Below, piece by piece: positions 34,761 to 45,725 of a stretch of DNA of 64,000 nt. The notes below the pieces were generated by a model. That model saw nothing but the letters and a program-made list of their open reading frames with translations. It was not told where the DNA came from and searched no databases. How positions within the stretch are numbered: position 1 is the first letter of the stretch; each line of letters begins with the position of its first letter. A program made the translations under genes and the position numbers. The DNA is from Moniliophthora roreri (Eukaryota; Basidiomycota; Agaricomycetes; Agaricales; Marasmiaceae): the NCBI GenBank assembly GCA_001466705.2, contig LATX02000221.1:124001-188000 (forward strand). Reading direction: 5' to 3'.

Positions 34761-36986
34761 TCAGAGCAGCGGAATTGCCTGCCGCTTGCGCGTCCTTACT
34801 TGTCGCCTTTGGGCTGCGCTTGCACCCATTACAATGCCCATGTATACTACAACAAGTAAAGTACATATTACACAGACGTAGAATATATACAATCCAATAA
34901 ACACCATTCCTAATACTGCAAGCCTACATGCGCTGATTCCTGGCCCCGCGAAGGCTTCCCAACACGAACTGCCCACTTTCTTTTCTTCTGAGAATCAGCG
35001 TCGGTTAGCGCGTAAATCAGACCATCCAATATAAGAAGCTCACCTCGAACATCAACGGCTTGCTCAAACTGATAGACTTCCTTGCACCGATGATCTCCAA
35101 CTCGAGATAACCTAGCTCTCGGGCCCAATCAGAGGTAGCAGGGCTAAAGCCTCGGGCCTTTTGCCAGTCTCGGAGGGCAGTGTAGGTGGAGGTTGGCCAT
35201 GACCACAGCCGAGCGGAGCCCTGGCTGGATAAAGTGAGCACCGGAAGCCCCCATTGTTCGCACTCCTCTTCTGACATCTCACATCGACCGGTCTCATCAA
35301 AAGACCAGAAGTAGGGTCGTCCTTTGCGCCACGACACGAATTCCGATATTGTCATGGGGAGGGAATGAAGGAAAAGGTATATAGGTGGGAGCTGGGTATC
35401 TTCAACGAGGGGTTGGCCGTAACGGAAATTGAAGGGTGCTACAAGGCATTCATATTGACGTGGGGTGGATTGTATCACTAGTGTGGGTGGACGAATGACA
35501 ACTGGTGGTAGGGAAGGCGATGAGTATTCGAAACATATCCAACAGGCAGGGGACATACAAAAGTTTTCCTCCCCCTGCGTTACATTCAGAGCGTCAAAAA
35601 CCCGGCATGATTGTGATAACCACTCGTCCCAGAACTTCCACCAACCATACCCTGGCCTAAGATAAACCTGCCCCCCTTGAGTCGGATCAAACTTGAAGCT
35701 GTGAATGCCTGAGTCTAAGTCAAACACAAACCATGACATTACTTACCGTGTTAACCCCCCGTCAAGCACTATTTCATCTGCGAGACCCCTCCTATGACTC
35801 TCCCAAGGCCCCCACAACGAGCCAGCTCCTTGCGGTCTTCTCGCGGCAGCCTCCAGTGATGGCGAGTATACAGCATCGAACCAAAGCCCACCTATGTCGT
35901 TCATAGGGAGGTGATGGGGCGGACCACGGGTGTAGGGATGCATTGGTGAGATCCGGACGGAATGGCCGGAATCCTCGGTTTCGTAGTCTGTCATGACTGG
36001 GAATAGATTGTTGAGATAGGTGTTCTTCCAACTCCATTGTGCACATGCCAATACATCATCATCCACTCTCGACCCAAATTTGCTGAAGAACCGGAGGGAA
36101 ATGTCCTCCTTCAACATGTCGACAGTGGGGGGGACAACAATAGCGTTGACTGCATTCGTGAAAAGGCAGAAATAAGGGCCTTTAGGTCCCCTGCAAAGCA
36201 CGCCGCTGGTCGTGTCAATCCATAGAGAAGTCTGGTAGCATCCCATGTTACTCTGGAAGAGCCAAATGACATCAGTTCATGAAGTTGACACGGGAGTGGG
36301 GATCTGACCCTCAGATATTCGATGTAGATATCCATCCAGAAAGACCTCGTGAAAATGTGCGCCAGAGGAATTAGTTCTACGAATCGTTAGGATACGCCAT
36401 TCAAGGGAAAACATGAGGTGAGTCACCATGATGAAATATCAGCGCTGGGATTGCCGACTGGTTAATGCCGAATAGTCGAAATGAGCCTGAATTTCTGGTT
36501 GACTGTCAGATATAGAGCTCTCGAGTGATATATAAGAGCTTACTCTATCCGTGAAAATTGTCGGAAATCATCTTCCCAAAACCTGTGTGCATCTTTCCCT
36601 TCATAGAACATAGCGGTGAACTTGCTCTTCCGATCAATAATTTCAACAGTACATATCGTTTTCCGGGCCTTATGTCGTCCAATAAGCTCCCCATTTCGCC
36701 ATTTCCAGTCCCAATCAACAAGATCTATAGACCCCAAGTCCTCAACACTTGTGAAATGACCGCGTTTAATGTATTCAAACTGTGAAGACCCGCTGTTAGC
36801 TAACTGAAAAGCTGCTAGATCTGCCGTGACGCTCACCTCGTCATACTCAGTACGCTTCACCACCGCCTGACCAGCATTAAAATTGACGGTCTCTGCATTG
36901 ATCGTGCCGTTCACTTGATGCCCATGAACGTGATTCAAGGTATTTTCGCCCGTGATTACAGTGTGCAACGAGTTGGTAAAACTCAT
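34761..36986 (-). CDS. NVHG-A: uncharacterised tandem-family protein, intact, C-terminal membrane segment
   Basis: At least seven exons. The start at 36984-36986 gives MSFTNSLHTVITGENTLNHV and the Gly/Asn-rich HGHQVNGTINAETVNF. A 57-base intron follows EYDE. Then come FEYIKRGHFTSVEDLGSIDL, KWRNGELIGRHKARKTICTV and EIIDRKSKFTAMFYEGKDAH. Short exons read FRLFGINQSAIPALIFHH and ELIPLAHIFTRSFWMDIYIE. The large exons contain LWIDTTSGVLCRGPKGPY, VDMLKEDISLRFFSKFG, ARRPQGAGSLWG and VLDGGLTR, then CMSPACWICFEYS, FWSFDETGRCEMSEEECEQW and SWPTSTYTALRDWQKARGF. The last exon uses a shifted acceptor (aagaaaag) and reads GSSCWEAFAGPGISACRL before a long hydrophobic stretch to the stop at 34761. I recall similar uncharacterised proteins with this layout from mushrooms; the function is unknown. 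Confidence 0.7.
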
Positions 36987-38326
36987 TTCCAGCTTCAGGT
37001 ACGGTTGAGCGAGACGATGATGGCAAAAAGTCAAGATGCGTTGTGGGGAACATAAGGTCCTACAGCATCTTGAACGTCAATCAACGCGGGGCAATACAGT
37101 GTCGGCGTCAATCAACTTGGTACTGCCTTGAAATTTCTGTCAGGACATATCTGTAAGCAAAAATTGACAGCGAGCGTCAAGGGAAAAAGCGCGCCATTTA
37201 AATCAAGCCAGTCTCAATCTCATGAAGTACTTTTGGTCTTCGTACGTTCCTGGAGTCCGTGCACAGGGTTCCTAAAATAGTGAATGACCGAGCTGTGACT
37301 GTCTGGTTCGTTTCTTCCGGAGCCCGATGGGACCAAATCGTGCATTTTGTAGCTTGCAGGTTTATTATTACTGATGCTTCGTAGGTCTAGAATTAGCTCG
37401 GGTATTACTTGTTGAGTAAGTACTTACTTGCTTCACCGAGAACTCGATCACCACTCACCGTAACCCTCGAATGCCTTTCCCAGTTAATTCCATACTCTCC
37501 AGCGTGTGCATTTCGATCCATCTGCGTGTATAAGGATCGGCTCTTGAAGTGTGGTGGTGGTAGTGATGCAAGAGATTCGCGACTTCAAGGTCGTGACCAG
37601 TCGCCTCACTGTCCACCTTTCTTTATCCCTTTTACAACCAGTCCGAACCTATAATTCTAATTTCTTATATTTCTATCCCAGTTTACGGTATGATGAAAGC
37701 AACGCACATGCTTTGAATGACGTTGACTGAACTGACCTGGAAACGCGGAAACAAGTTCTTTCGTCGGTGGTGAGCTTCTACCCATCTGGATACCGAGTAG
37801 ATATGGTGTGCTAAAATTGTTGAATGCTTGCAGAAACCCAAGTTTGAGCTCGACCCCATTCGTTCGGTACCAATCAGTCATACAGACCGACTGTAATCTT
37901 CCACAACGGTGCGCCTCCTCTTATTTTCTCTTTGGTGCCATGTTGTGACATAGGCATTTGCAGAATCGATACTTTTCGCCTGTTTTTACCACAAAACTTT
38001 GGTTGGAGGTCCAAGGGTCCATACCTCGAGCTTGGAGCGCCTTTGACGAAGTCCACCCCGTCGAGTTCCTATGGACGTTATAGGCTATACATCGTCTACT
38101 TGAATCTACTGCAGGCCGTTGAAAGGCGTTTGCGAGACGCTAGTCTGTTGTGGAAATGGGGAACTCGAGAAGAACAATTACGAGGGTCATAAGCTACGGA
38201 GTAGTCAGTTAGCACCGTTGGTGAGCAGGTGGGATCCGCCGCACCTATTGACGGGCTCTAATAGTAAAGAGCCCATCGGGTAAGGTATACGTAGCTCTAT
38301 TTACTCTCGGCTGCATACTTACCGCG
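36987..38326. other. Unit A intergenic region
   Basis: This divergent region lies between NVHG-A and the Hpm1-like remnant. It contains tttaaat near 37197 (200 bases before NVHG-A), which is conserved in unit B and weaker (ttcaaat) in C and D. A minus-strand frame near 37700-37880 (KLGFLQAFNNFSTPY, KELVSAFPG) aligns with one in unit B (KSGFLQASNKLSTPR, RELVSAFPV). The likeness may simply reflect DNA identity. No family was recognised. Confidence 0.4.
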
Positions 38327-39530
38327 ATGAGTCTCAGGTTCAACTTCAACGTCGAGGAAATCTACGAGACTAGTCCACATGTTCACATGTCATTCTCTCT
38401 GCTCTGAAGAGACTCTCCAATTATAGGGTACGGTTGCTCGGGAATCTTTCCAAGAGTTATCGCTGTCGCATCTCGTACGCATTCTCTTCCATGGCTCAAC
38501 TCTGCATCATATCAGATATCAGTGGTACAGCAAGTTGCACTGACTTCGCGATATCATGTTTGCCGATTCAATTTCCTTTATCTTCCGGGAAGAATGAAAG
38601 CCTAGTGCGGAGAGACCTCTTCCCTGTCGATATTCCAGCTCATTTCCGAAGGAACAGGTATACCCGAAGATGAGGTTAAAGAGACAGTTGTCGATTCAAC
38701 TAATACATTGGCTTTCATCGATCAGCTTTCTATTCTAGTGCTGGGCATGTACGAAGGTGGTTTGAAGACATGTGGATATAGTCTTGATGTCGTCGATTAC
38801 CTGAGTGGGCTGAACGAGAACGAAGGGCTTACGATCGATGGAGAACGTGCGCTAGAGGTATGCTGACGATTCCTTCATTTCCACAAAACAACCTCCTAAA
38901 TGAGCTATTCAGTTCGCCAGTTCAAGAAAAGCCAACAGAAGATAACCTTTGGGATTATAACGCGTCTGCGTTAGATTTGGTCACCTTCCCGAATGTTATC
39001 ATCATTCTTGGTGCCAGTTTTGATCTATATTTTGCCATTCGGTTGCTCATTCTTGCTATAGATTCATCGTCGCCATTAGCGGCCTTTCGCAATACTTTGG
39101 TACTAAATGAGGATGAGACGGACAAAGGCGCCAGCACTTTTCCACCTCCTGATCCCTCTGAGCCTGCAGAGTTTCCAATAACGCTCAAAGCTGCATTTGA
39201 GTCGTCTCTTCATGAAGACCAGCGGAAAGTACGATGTCGTCGTCACCTCAGAGACGATCTATAGAACGGATATGTCAACTGTCACTTATCGACCTCATGC
39301 AGTCCGCCTGCAAAGGCTTCGATCCAGACGAGCAGCTAGGAACATCGTCGCCGTCACCGTACCTATGCATCGTTACAGCCAAGATTATCTACTTTGGCGC
39401 ACGGAATTCGTTCGGGCTGTTCGGAAACGGGGTGTGAATGTGGTAACAGTTTGGGAGTGGGCGTTGGGAGAGGGATCATGTGTGTCTCGTGAAAGTAGAC
39501 AGCAATGTATGTTAAGAAATTATTGAAACC
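38327..39530 (+). pseudogene. Hpm1/METTL18-like protein-histidine methyltransferase, dead copy 1
   Basis: The start MSLRFNFNVEEI is the typical N-terminus of fungal Hpm1, the SAM-dependent enzyme that methylates a histidine of ribosomal protein Rpl3. Family blocks remain in order but in shifting frames: RFQLISEGTG-equivalent bases near 38630, GMYEGGLKT near 38754 with a damaged GYSLDVVDYL, LLNELFSSPVQEK near 38876, DLVTFPNVIIILG, and KYDVVVTSETIYRTD near 39226. The SAM-binding GCG motif that should follow ALEV is missing: bases near 38855 read gaggtatgctgacgattcct and shift the frame. Stops follow the N-terminus early (near 38404). It cannot encode an active enzyme. Confidence 0.75.
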
Positions 39531-41093
39531 TTATGCGTAGGATCGGGAAAGCTGTTTTGGTCCATTGAGGACTCGTCGCCGGTGCTCGGCAGGCACCTAA
39601 CGAAGCTGGTTCTTCGGGCTCTCCTAGGGAGATCGAGGCATAACCCTCCGAAGAGGTTGTTCATAGTATTGTATGTATTCTAATGGGCCCGATATCGTTT
39701 GTTTTCACCAGATCCGCGAATATAAACCAATGTATTACCTCTATATGGTTCGATAGGACACAGTAATATATGCTACAATCTGCACCGTTACACCCATACT
39801 CTCCTCATTCTGCTCACTTTGTATCTACTCGATACCATTTACGCCGATACTACTGCAACGGTCGCCTTGCTGATCCGCTCGAATGAATATGAAATTGTAT
39901 AGTAGTGCTTGTACCGGCATGGACAACCCAGAAGTGAAGCATCAGCAAGGTTCATCTGCATGGATCAAACGAGCGATGTGCGCAATAAGTTAGACTATGT
40001 GAGTCACAACAGTGCCATCCCGGCTTGTGGTTATCTAGAATGTCTATCAGTAACGAGACTACGAACTGATACGGACCCTGAATGTGATGGTTATGGACTC
40101 GAGCAATTATAGGTGTACGCGATATCATACATGGTTCCTGCTAACTTGACACACGTCAGAGAGTACCGGAAGAGATTGAATGGGACTCACTGTCATGGTA
40201 GCGACGACGAAAGTGTGATTGCGTTACATTCCTTGAGACTGAGATTGCTCGACCACCTGTGCGGGATATTGTTCGTTTGGCTCGTCAATATATGCAGATC
40301 TGCGACTCACCTTGTAACCATAACCTGTTTATCTCGACTTTATGCTTTCACCCTCCTTCGCACCCAGAACTCGGATAAATCTTATGGGATGGTAGTCAGT
40401 CGCTTGTGAAGGACGTAGAGAGCATGGTGGCAGTCAGGAAGAGAGGATGACGTTGGAAGCGAGAGCGAGCACGGCAGCTTTGTGACGTGATTAAATGGAC
40501 GTTGCCAGTATCGACTTCAGGAAATGTAACAAGCCGGGACTTGTAAAGATTTTGAGAAGGGTTGCTACTACAGGTCGAAGTCCTTCTGAGATTGAATGAC
40601 GTCGAGGCTGCGAGACAGAGAAAGGACATGCGTGACCGACAATCTTCTTTTCCCAGGAACCCAAGAAAGAATGGCGAGCTAGGCTAGTTTGTGACTGAAA
40701 AACGAAGAGTTATCAAGAGATTTGGGAAGACTCTGACAGTCTCAATTCAATTGCTTTCGCTGTCGCCCAATCTGGCTCGCACCGTTCGCTGCGCGTAGCA
40801 AGCAGGTAGAGTTTGACTCTGAATATTGACAGCAAGAGACACGAAGAAACGCACCTTCATCCCAATTGAACTGGCCTCTCCTTCTGTGAACAGTTTGGTG
40901 TGTGGTCGTGGTGGTCAGAGCAAAGGAAATTGCCTGCCGCATGCTCAGCTAGCCGCTTGCCTTTACGTACTCATCGTCTTCCGCATCTATTACAATGCCT
41001 ATGTACATTGACGACAAGTAAAGCACGTATTACACTCCACCATTTCAAAGACACGGACATAGATTACATGTACAATCCGATAAACAACATTTG
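39531..41093. other. Unit A right end / unit B left end, unidentified remnant
   Basis: Plus-strand bases about 40113-40680 are strongly similar to 46335-46900 in unit B. They read as fragments such as HVREYRKRLNGTHCHGSDDE and LRLRLLDHLCG, and in another frame RDIVRLARQYMQICDSP and HPPSHPEL. This looks like an eroded third gene of the unit (plus strand), but no family was recognised. Bases 40741-41093 are the 3' flank of NVHG-B. Confidence 0.4.
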
Positions 41094-43188
41094 TTAAAGC
41101 CCACATGCGCTGATTCCTGATCCTACAAAGGCTTCCCATAATGAGCCGCCCACTGTCTTCTGAGAATTAGCGCGTGAATCTGACCATCCAATGCAAGCAG
41201 CTCACCTTGAGCATCAACAACTTCCTCAAACTGGCAGTGGACTTCCTTTTACCAATGATCTCAAACTCGGGATAGCCCAACTGTTGTGCCCAATCGGAGG
41301 TAGTGGGGTCAAAGCCTCGGGCCTCTTGCCAGTTTCGGAGGGCAGTGTAGGTAGAGGTCGGCCATGACCACAGCGTAACAAATTCATCCTTCCAAAGTGT
41401 CGTACAAGTGAGCACTGGGAGCCCCCATCGCTCGCACTCCTCCTCCGACATCTCACATCGACCGGTCTCATCAAAAGACCAAAAGTAGGGTTGTCCATTC
41501 ATCCATGTCACGAGTTCCGATATCGTCGTAGGGAGGGGACGAAGGAAAAGGTATATAGGCAGGGGCTGGGTTTCTTCAACAGGGGGTTTGCCGTCACAGA
41601 GGTTGAAAAATGCTCCAAGGCTTTCATATTGACGTGTGGTGGATCTTATCTTCAGGTCTGGGAAATCCATGATAACTGATGGTAGGGAGGGTTATAAGTA
41701 TTCAGAACAGATCTGACAGGGAGGGGACGCACAAAAGCTTTCCCTCCCCTCCATCACATTGAGAGTGTCAAAAACCTGGCAGGATTGCGATAACCACTCA
41801 GCCCAAAAACTTCCTCCAATCGTACTCTGCCTGCAGATAAACCCTCCCCCCACCGTGAGTCGGGTCAAACTTGAAGCTGTGAACGGTTGAGCCCAAATTA
41901 AAGACAGGAACCATGATATCACTTACCGTGTCAATCCCCCATCAAGCGCTGTTTCATCTACGAGGCCCCTCCTATCATCCTCCAATAACATCCACAACAA
42001 ACTAGCTCCTTGCGGTCTTCTCGCGACAGCCCCCAGTGATGGTGAGTATACAGCACCGAACCGAAGCCCACCTATATTGTCCATCGGGAGGCGACGGGGT
42101 AGATTCCTCCAAAGGCGGCGGACATAAGGATATGTCGGTGAAATCCAGGCGGAACGGTTGGGATCCTCGGTTTCGTGGTCTGTCGTGACTGGGAACAGAT
42201 CGTCAAGATAGGTGAACTTCCTACTCCCTTGTGCACATGCCAATACACTATTGTCCACACTCGACCCAAATTTGCTGAAGAACCGGAGGAAAGTGTCATC
42301 CTTCAACATGTCGACAGTGCGAGGGACAACAATAGATCTGTCCGCGTCCTCATAAAGGGGGAAAGGAGGGCCTTCAGGCCCACTGAAAAGCACACCGCTT
42401 GTTGTGTTCATCCATAGAGAATGCTCGTAGCATCCCATGTTACTCTGGAAGAGCCAAACGACGTCAGCTCAACACGTTGAGATGGAAGTGGGGGTCCGGA
42501 CTGACGCTCAGATATGCAATGTAGACTTCCATCCAGAAGGACCCCGTGAAAATGTGCGCCATGGGAATTAGTTCTACGAGTATCGTTAGGATATACCATC
42601 AGGGGAAAACATAGGGTGAGTCGCACCATGATGAAATATCAGCGCTGGGACCGCCGACTGGTTAATGCCGAATAATCGAAGTGAGCGCGGATCACTGGTG
42701 GACTGTCAGATATAGAGCTCTCGAGCGATAGAAAGAGCTTCCTTGGTTCGCGAAAATTGTCGGAAATCGTTTTCCCAAGCGCTGTGTGCACCTTCGCCTT
42801 CGTAGATCATAGCGGTGAATTTGGACTGTCGGTCGACTAGCTCAACGGTGTAGATTGTTCTTTGGGCTGATTTGCGTCGACAGAGTGGCTTCCCGTTTCG
42901 CCATTTCTGGTCCCACCCTGTTGAAAGGTCTTCAGAATATAACTCTTTCACGGGAATCATGTCTCCTCGTATCACTTCTCGGAACTGGGAAAGCCTCCCG
43001 TTAGTACAACGAAAGATACTCAAGACGACTGACATATTCACCTGGTCATACTCAGTACGCTTTACCATGGCCTGTTCAGCGCTGAAGACGACGTTGCCAT
43101 GAATTGGCGCGTTGAATTGATGCCCATGAACATTATCAAAATTGTTTTCGCCACTGAAAGAAAATCCTGATGAGTAGTTAAAACTCAT
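41094..43188 (-). pseudogene. NVHG-B: tandem-family copy with premature stop and lost splice donor
   Basis: All blocks of NVHG-A are present. The start at 43186-43188 gives a diverged N-terminus (MSFNYSSGFSFSGENNFDNV, then HGHQFNAPIHGNVVF). A 57-base first intron (donor gtgaat, branch-like actaac) and the REVIRGDMIPVKELYSEDL block follow. Two lesions are visible. At 42741-42742 the donor after FRQFSRT is GG in place of the GT of the other copies. At 41692-41694 an in-frame TAA follows CQICSEYL, where A and D continue. After the stop the frame carries on with PSLPSVIMDFPDL and the FWSFDETGRCEMSEEECERW block. The last exon ends SACGL with a stop at 41094-41096, before the membrane segment. Most likely a recent pseudogene, unless an unseen intron removes the stop. 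Confidence 0.65.
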
Positions 43189-44548
43189 TTTCAGCTTTGG
43201 GTACGGTTGAACGAGATGGTGGTGGTAAGAGGCAAGATGCCTTGTGGGGAACACAAGGTCCTACAGTACTCTAAATATTGGTCAACACGAGGTTCAACGA
43301 ATCGGATCGAGTGCTGACCTTTCGTGGATGACGATGGGTTACATACGGCGTCAATCAACATGCAAACTGGGTACTACAGCGCTGTAACTACCTTTCTGCA
43401 ATGACATGTCTGAGCGAAATTTGATAGCGAGCGCCAAAGTAAAAGGTGCACCATTTAAATCAAGCCAGTCTCAATCTTAACCAATGCCTTTGCCTTTGTA
43501 CGCTGCTGGAGTCCATGCACAGGTTCCCGAAATCGTGAACGACAAGCTGTAACTGTCTGGCTCGTTCCTTCAAGAGCCCAACGGAACCAAATCGTGCATT
43601 TTGCGGCCTGTAGCTTGATTATTACTGGTACTTTGTAGGCCTAGAGTTGGTTCGGGTACTACTGGTTGAGTAAGCACTCCCTTCACCGAGAACTCGACAA
43701 TCACTCACCATAACCCTCGAATGTCTTCACCAGTTGATTCCATGCTCTCCAAGGTGCATAATACGTGTGTATAGTGATCGGCTCTTGAAGCGTGGTGACA
43801 GTAATGATATAAGAGGTCGCGGCAGCAAGGTTGCAACCATTATCCGGTTCCAGGCTCTGACTTCTACTGTCACCTCAGTGTCTACCTTCCTTTATCCTTT
43901 TACATCCAGTCTGAAATACAGCTCTGATTTTCATCGTTCTGTCCAAGTGCACAGTATGATGGAAGTAATGCGCATGCTGTGAGTAGTCTAGCCGAGTAGA
44001 AATGGCGTTGACTGAACTGACTGGAAATGCGGAAACAAGTTCTCTTATCAGCGGTGAGCCTTTATCCATCTGGATAACGGGTGGACGTGGTGTGCTCAAT
44101 TTGTTGGATGCTTGCAGAAACCCAGACTTGAGCTTGGCCCATCCGTTCGGCATCTCAGTCTCACATTCTTGTGCCTCCTCTTACTTTCTCTCGACACTTG
44201 CACAATTAATACTTTTTGCTCATCTTTACCATAAAGCTTTGGTTGGAGGTCCAAGGATCTGCACCTCGAGCTCGGAGCGCCTTTGACGGGGTCCACCCCA
44301 TCACGTTCCTATGGACGCTATAGGCTGTACACCATCTACCCAAATATACTGTAGGCTATTGAAAGGCGTTCGCGAGAAGCTGGCCTGTTGTGGAAGTGGG
44401 GAACCAATAACGAGGGCCATAAGCTACGGAGCCTCAGTCAGTTGGCACAGTTGGTGAGCAGATGCGCCGTGCCTATTGACTGGTCCCGAAGAGCCCATCA
44501 GGTAAGGCGTACTTGGCTCTGTTTACCCTTGGCTGCATACTTACCGCG
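43189..44548. other. Unit B intergenic region
   Basis: The counterpart of 36987-38326, with the same tttaaat landmark near 43455. A plus-strand frame at 44002-44286 begins MALTELTGNAETSSL, but unit A has stops at the equivalent place, so it is not supported as a gene. Confidence 0.4.
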
Positions 44549-45725
44549 ATGAGTTTCAGGTTTAACTTCATCATTGAGGGAATTGACGAGAAGACCGGTC
44601 CACATGCTATTCTCTGAAGAGACCGATTACAAAATATGGTTGCTCAGGGACATCTCCAAGAGCTATCGCTGTTGCGTATGCCTTTTTCTTCATGGCTCAA
44701 TTCTGTATAATTTCACAGATATCAAAAGTATAGTTAGATGCTCTACTTCCACAAATGTTATATTCTCCGGTTCAAATTCTTTTATCTCCTGGGAAGAATA
44801 CAAGCCTAGTGCAGAGAGGTCTCTTCGATGGCGAGATTCCAATTCGTTTCCAAAGGAACAGGTCACGGTGTACCTGAAGATCAGGTTAAAGAGAGTTTTC
44901 GATTCAGTTAAGGCCTTGGCTTTCATCAATCAGCCTCCTGATCTAGTACCGGGCATGTACGAAGGTGGTTTGAAGACATGGGAGTGCAGTCTTGATGCTA
45001 TCGATTACCTGGGTAGGCTAAACGAGAATGAAGGGTTTACAATTGAGGGAAACGTGTGCTGGAGGTACGTTGACGATTCCTTCATTTCCATGAAACAACC
45101 TTTTAATACAATACATGTAGATCGGCTGCGGTACAGTGATTCCCATTGTGTACCTTCTAAATGAGCTATTCAGTTTGCCAGTCCAAGACAAGCCAACGGA
45201 AGTTCACCTTTGGGACTATAACACGTCGCATCGGATTTGGTCACCTTCCCAAATGTTGTCCTCTCTCTTGGTATCAGTTTTGCTCTATCTTTTCTCTTCC
45301 ATCTCCTGATACTTCTCAACCCGCAGACTTTCCAATAACGCCCGAACTCAAAGCCGCATCCGAGTTGTCTCTTCATGAGCGCCATCTTACCCTGCGATTC
45401 TTCTCTGAGCGTGGTCTGGAAAAGTCCGGCGGAAAGTACGATGTCGTCGTCACCTCAGAGACGATCTATAGAACGGATAGTCAACCGTCGCTCGTAACCC
45501 AACGCAATCCGCCTACAAGGGCTCCGATCCAGACGAGCAGCTAGGAACGTCATCGCCGTCACTGTTCCTGTGCATTGTCGCAGCCAAGATTTTCTGCTTT
45601 GGTGTAGGTGGTGGTGTCACAGAATTCGTTCGGGCTATTCAGAAACGGGGTGCGAATGTAGTAACAATTTGGGAGTAGATCGTCGGCGTCGGGAGAGGGA
45701 TCATGCGTGTCTCGTGGAAGTAGAC
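44549..45725 (+). pseudogene. Hpm1/METTL18-like protein-histidine methyltransferase, dead copy 2
   Basis: This copy opens MSFRFNFIIEGIDEKTGPHA and hits a stop after 22 codons. A long frame then retains VPGMYEGGLKTWECSLDAID, the hallmark block just before the SAM-binding motif of Hpm1/METTL18 proteins. After FTIEG the bases aaacgtgtgctggaggtacg are followed directly by ttgacgattccttcattt: the glycine-rich GCG codons are lost and the frame shifts. Downstream blocks ELFSLPVQDK-like, KYDVVVTSETIYRTD and YFGVGGGVTEFVR-like survive in pieces. Its C-terminal end lies near 45723 (IMRVSWK then stop). It is the best preserved of the three copies, but an active enzyme is excluded by the missing motif. 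Confidence 0.75.

Larger units (their letters stand above)
34481..40740. repeat. Segmental duplication unit A
   Basis: Unit A contains NVHG-A (minus), an intergenic stretch, a decayed Hpm1-like gene (plus) and an unidentified plus-strand remnant near 39780-40680. Unit B repeats the same order about 6.2 kb further on. Matching landmarks include tttaaatcaagccagtctca near 37200 and 43458, the Hpm1-like start at 38327 and 44549, and ctctgacag plus ctcaattc at 40731-40750 and 46920-46940. At its left edge unit A resembles unit D (gggttgagattt near 34571 and 54023), not B. Edges are estimated by eye. Confidence 0.75.

Noticed and set aside
44002..44286. MALTELTGN frame in unit B as a gene
   Set aside because: Unit A has stops at the equivalent position and the product has no recognised domain.
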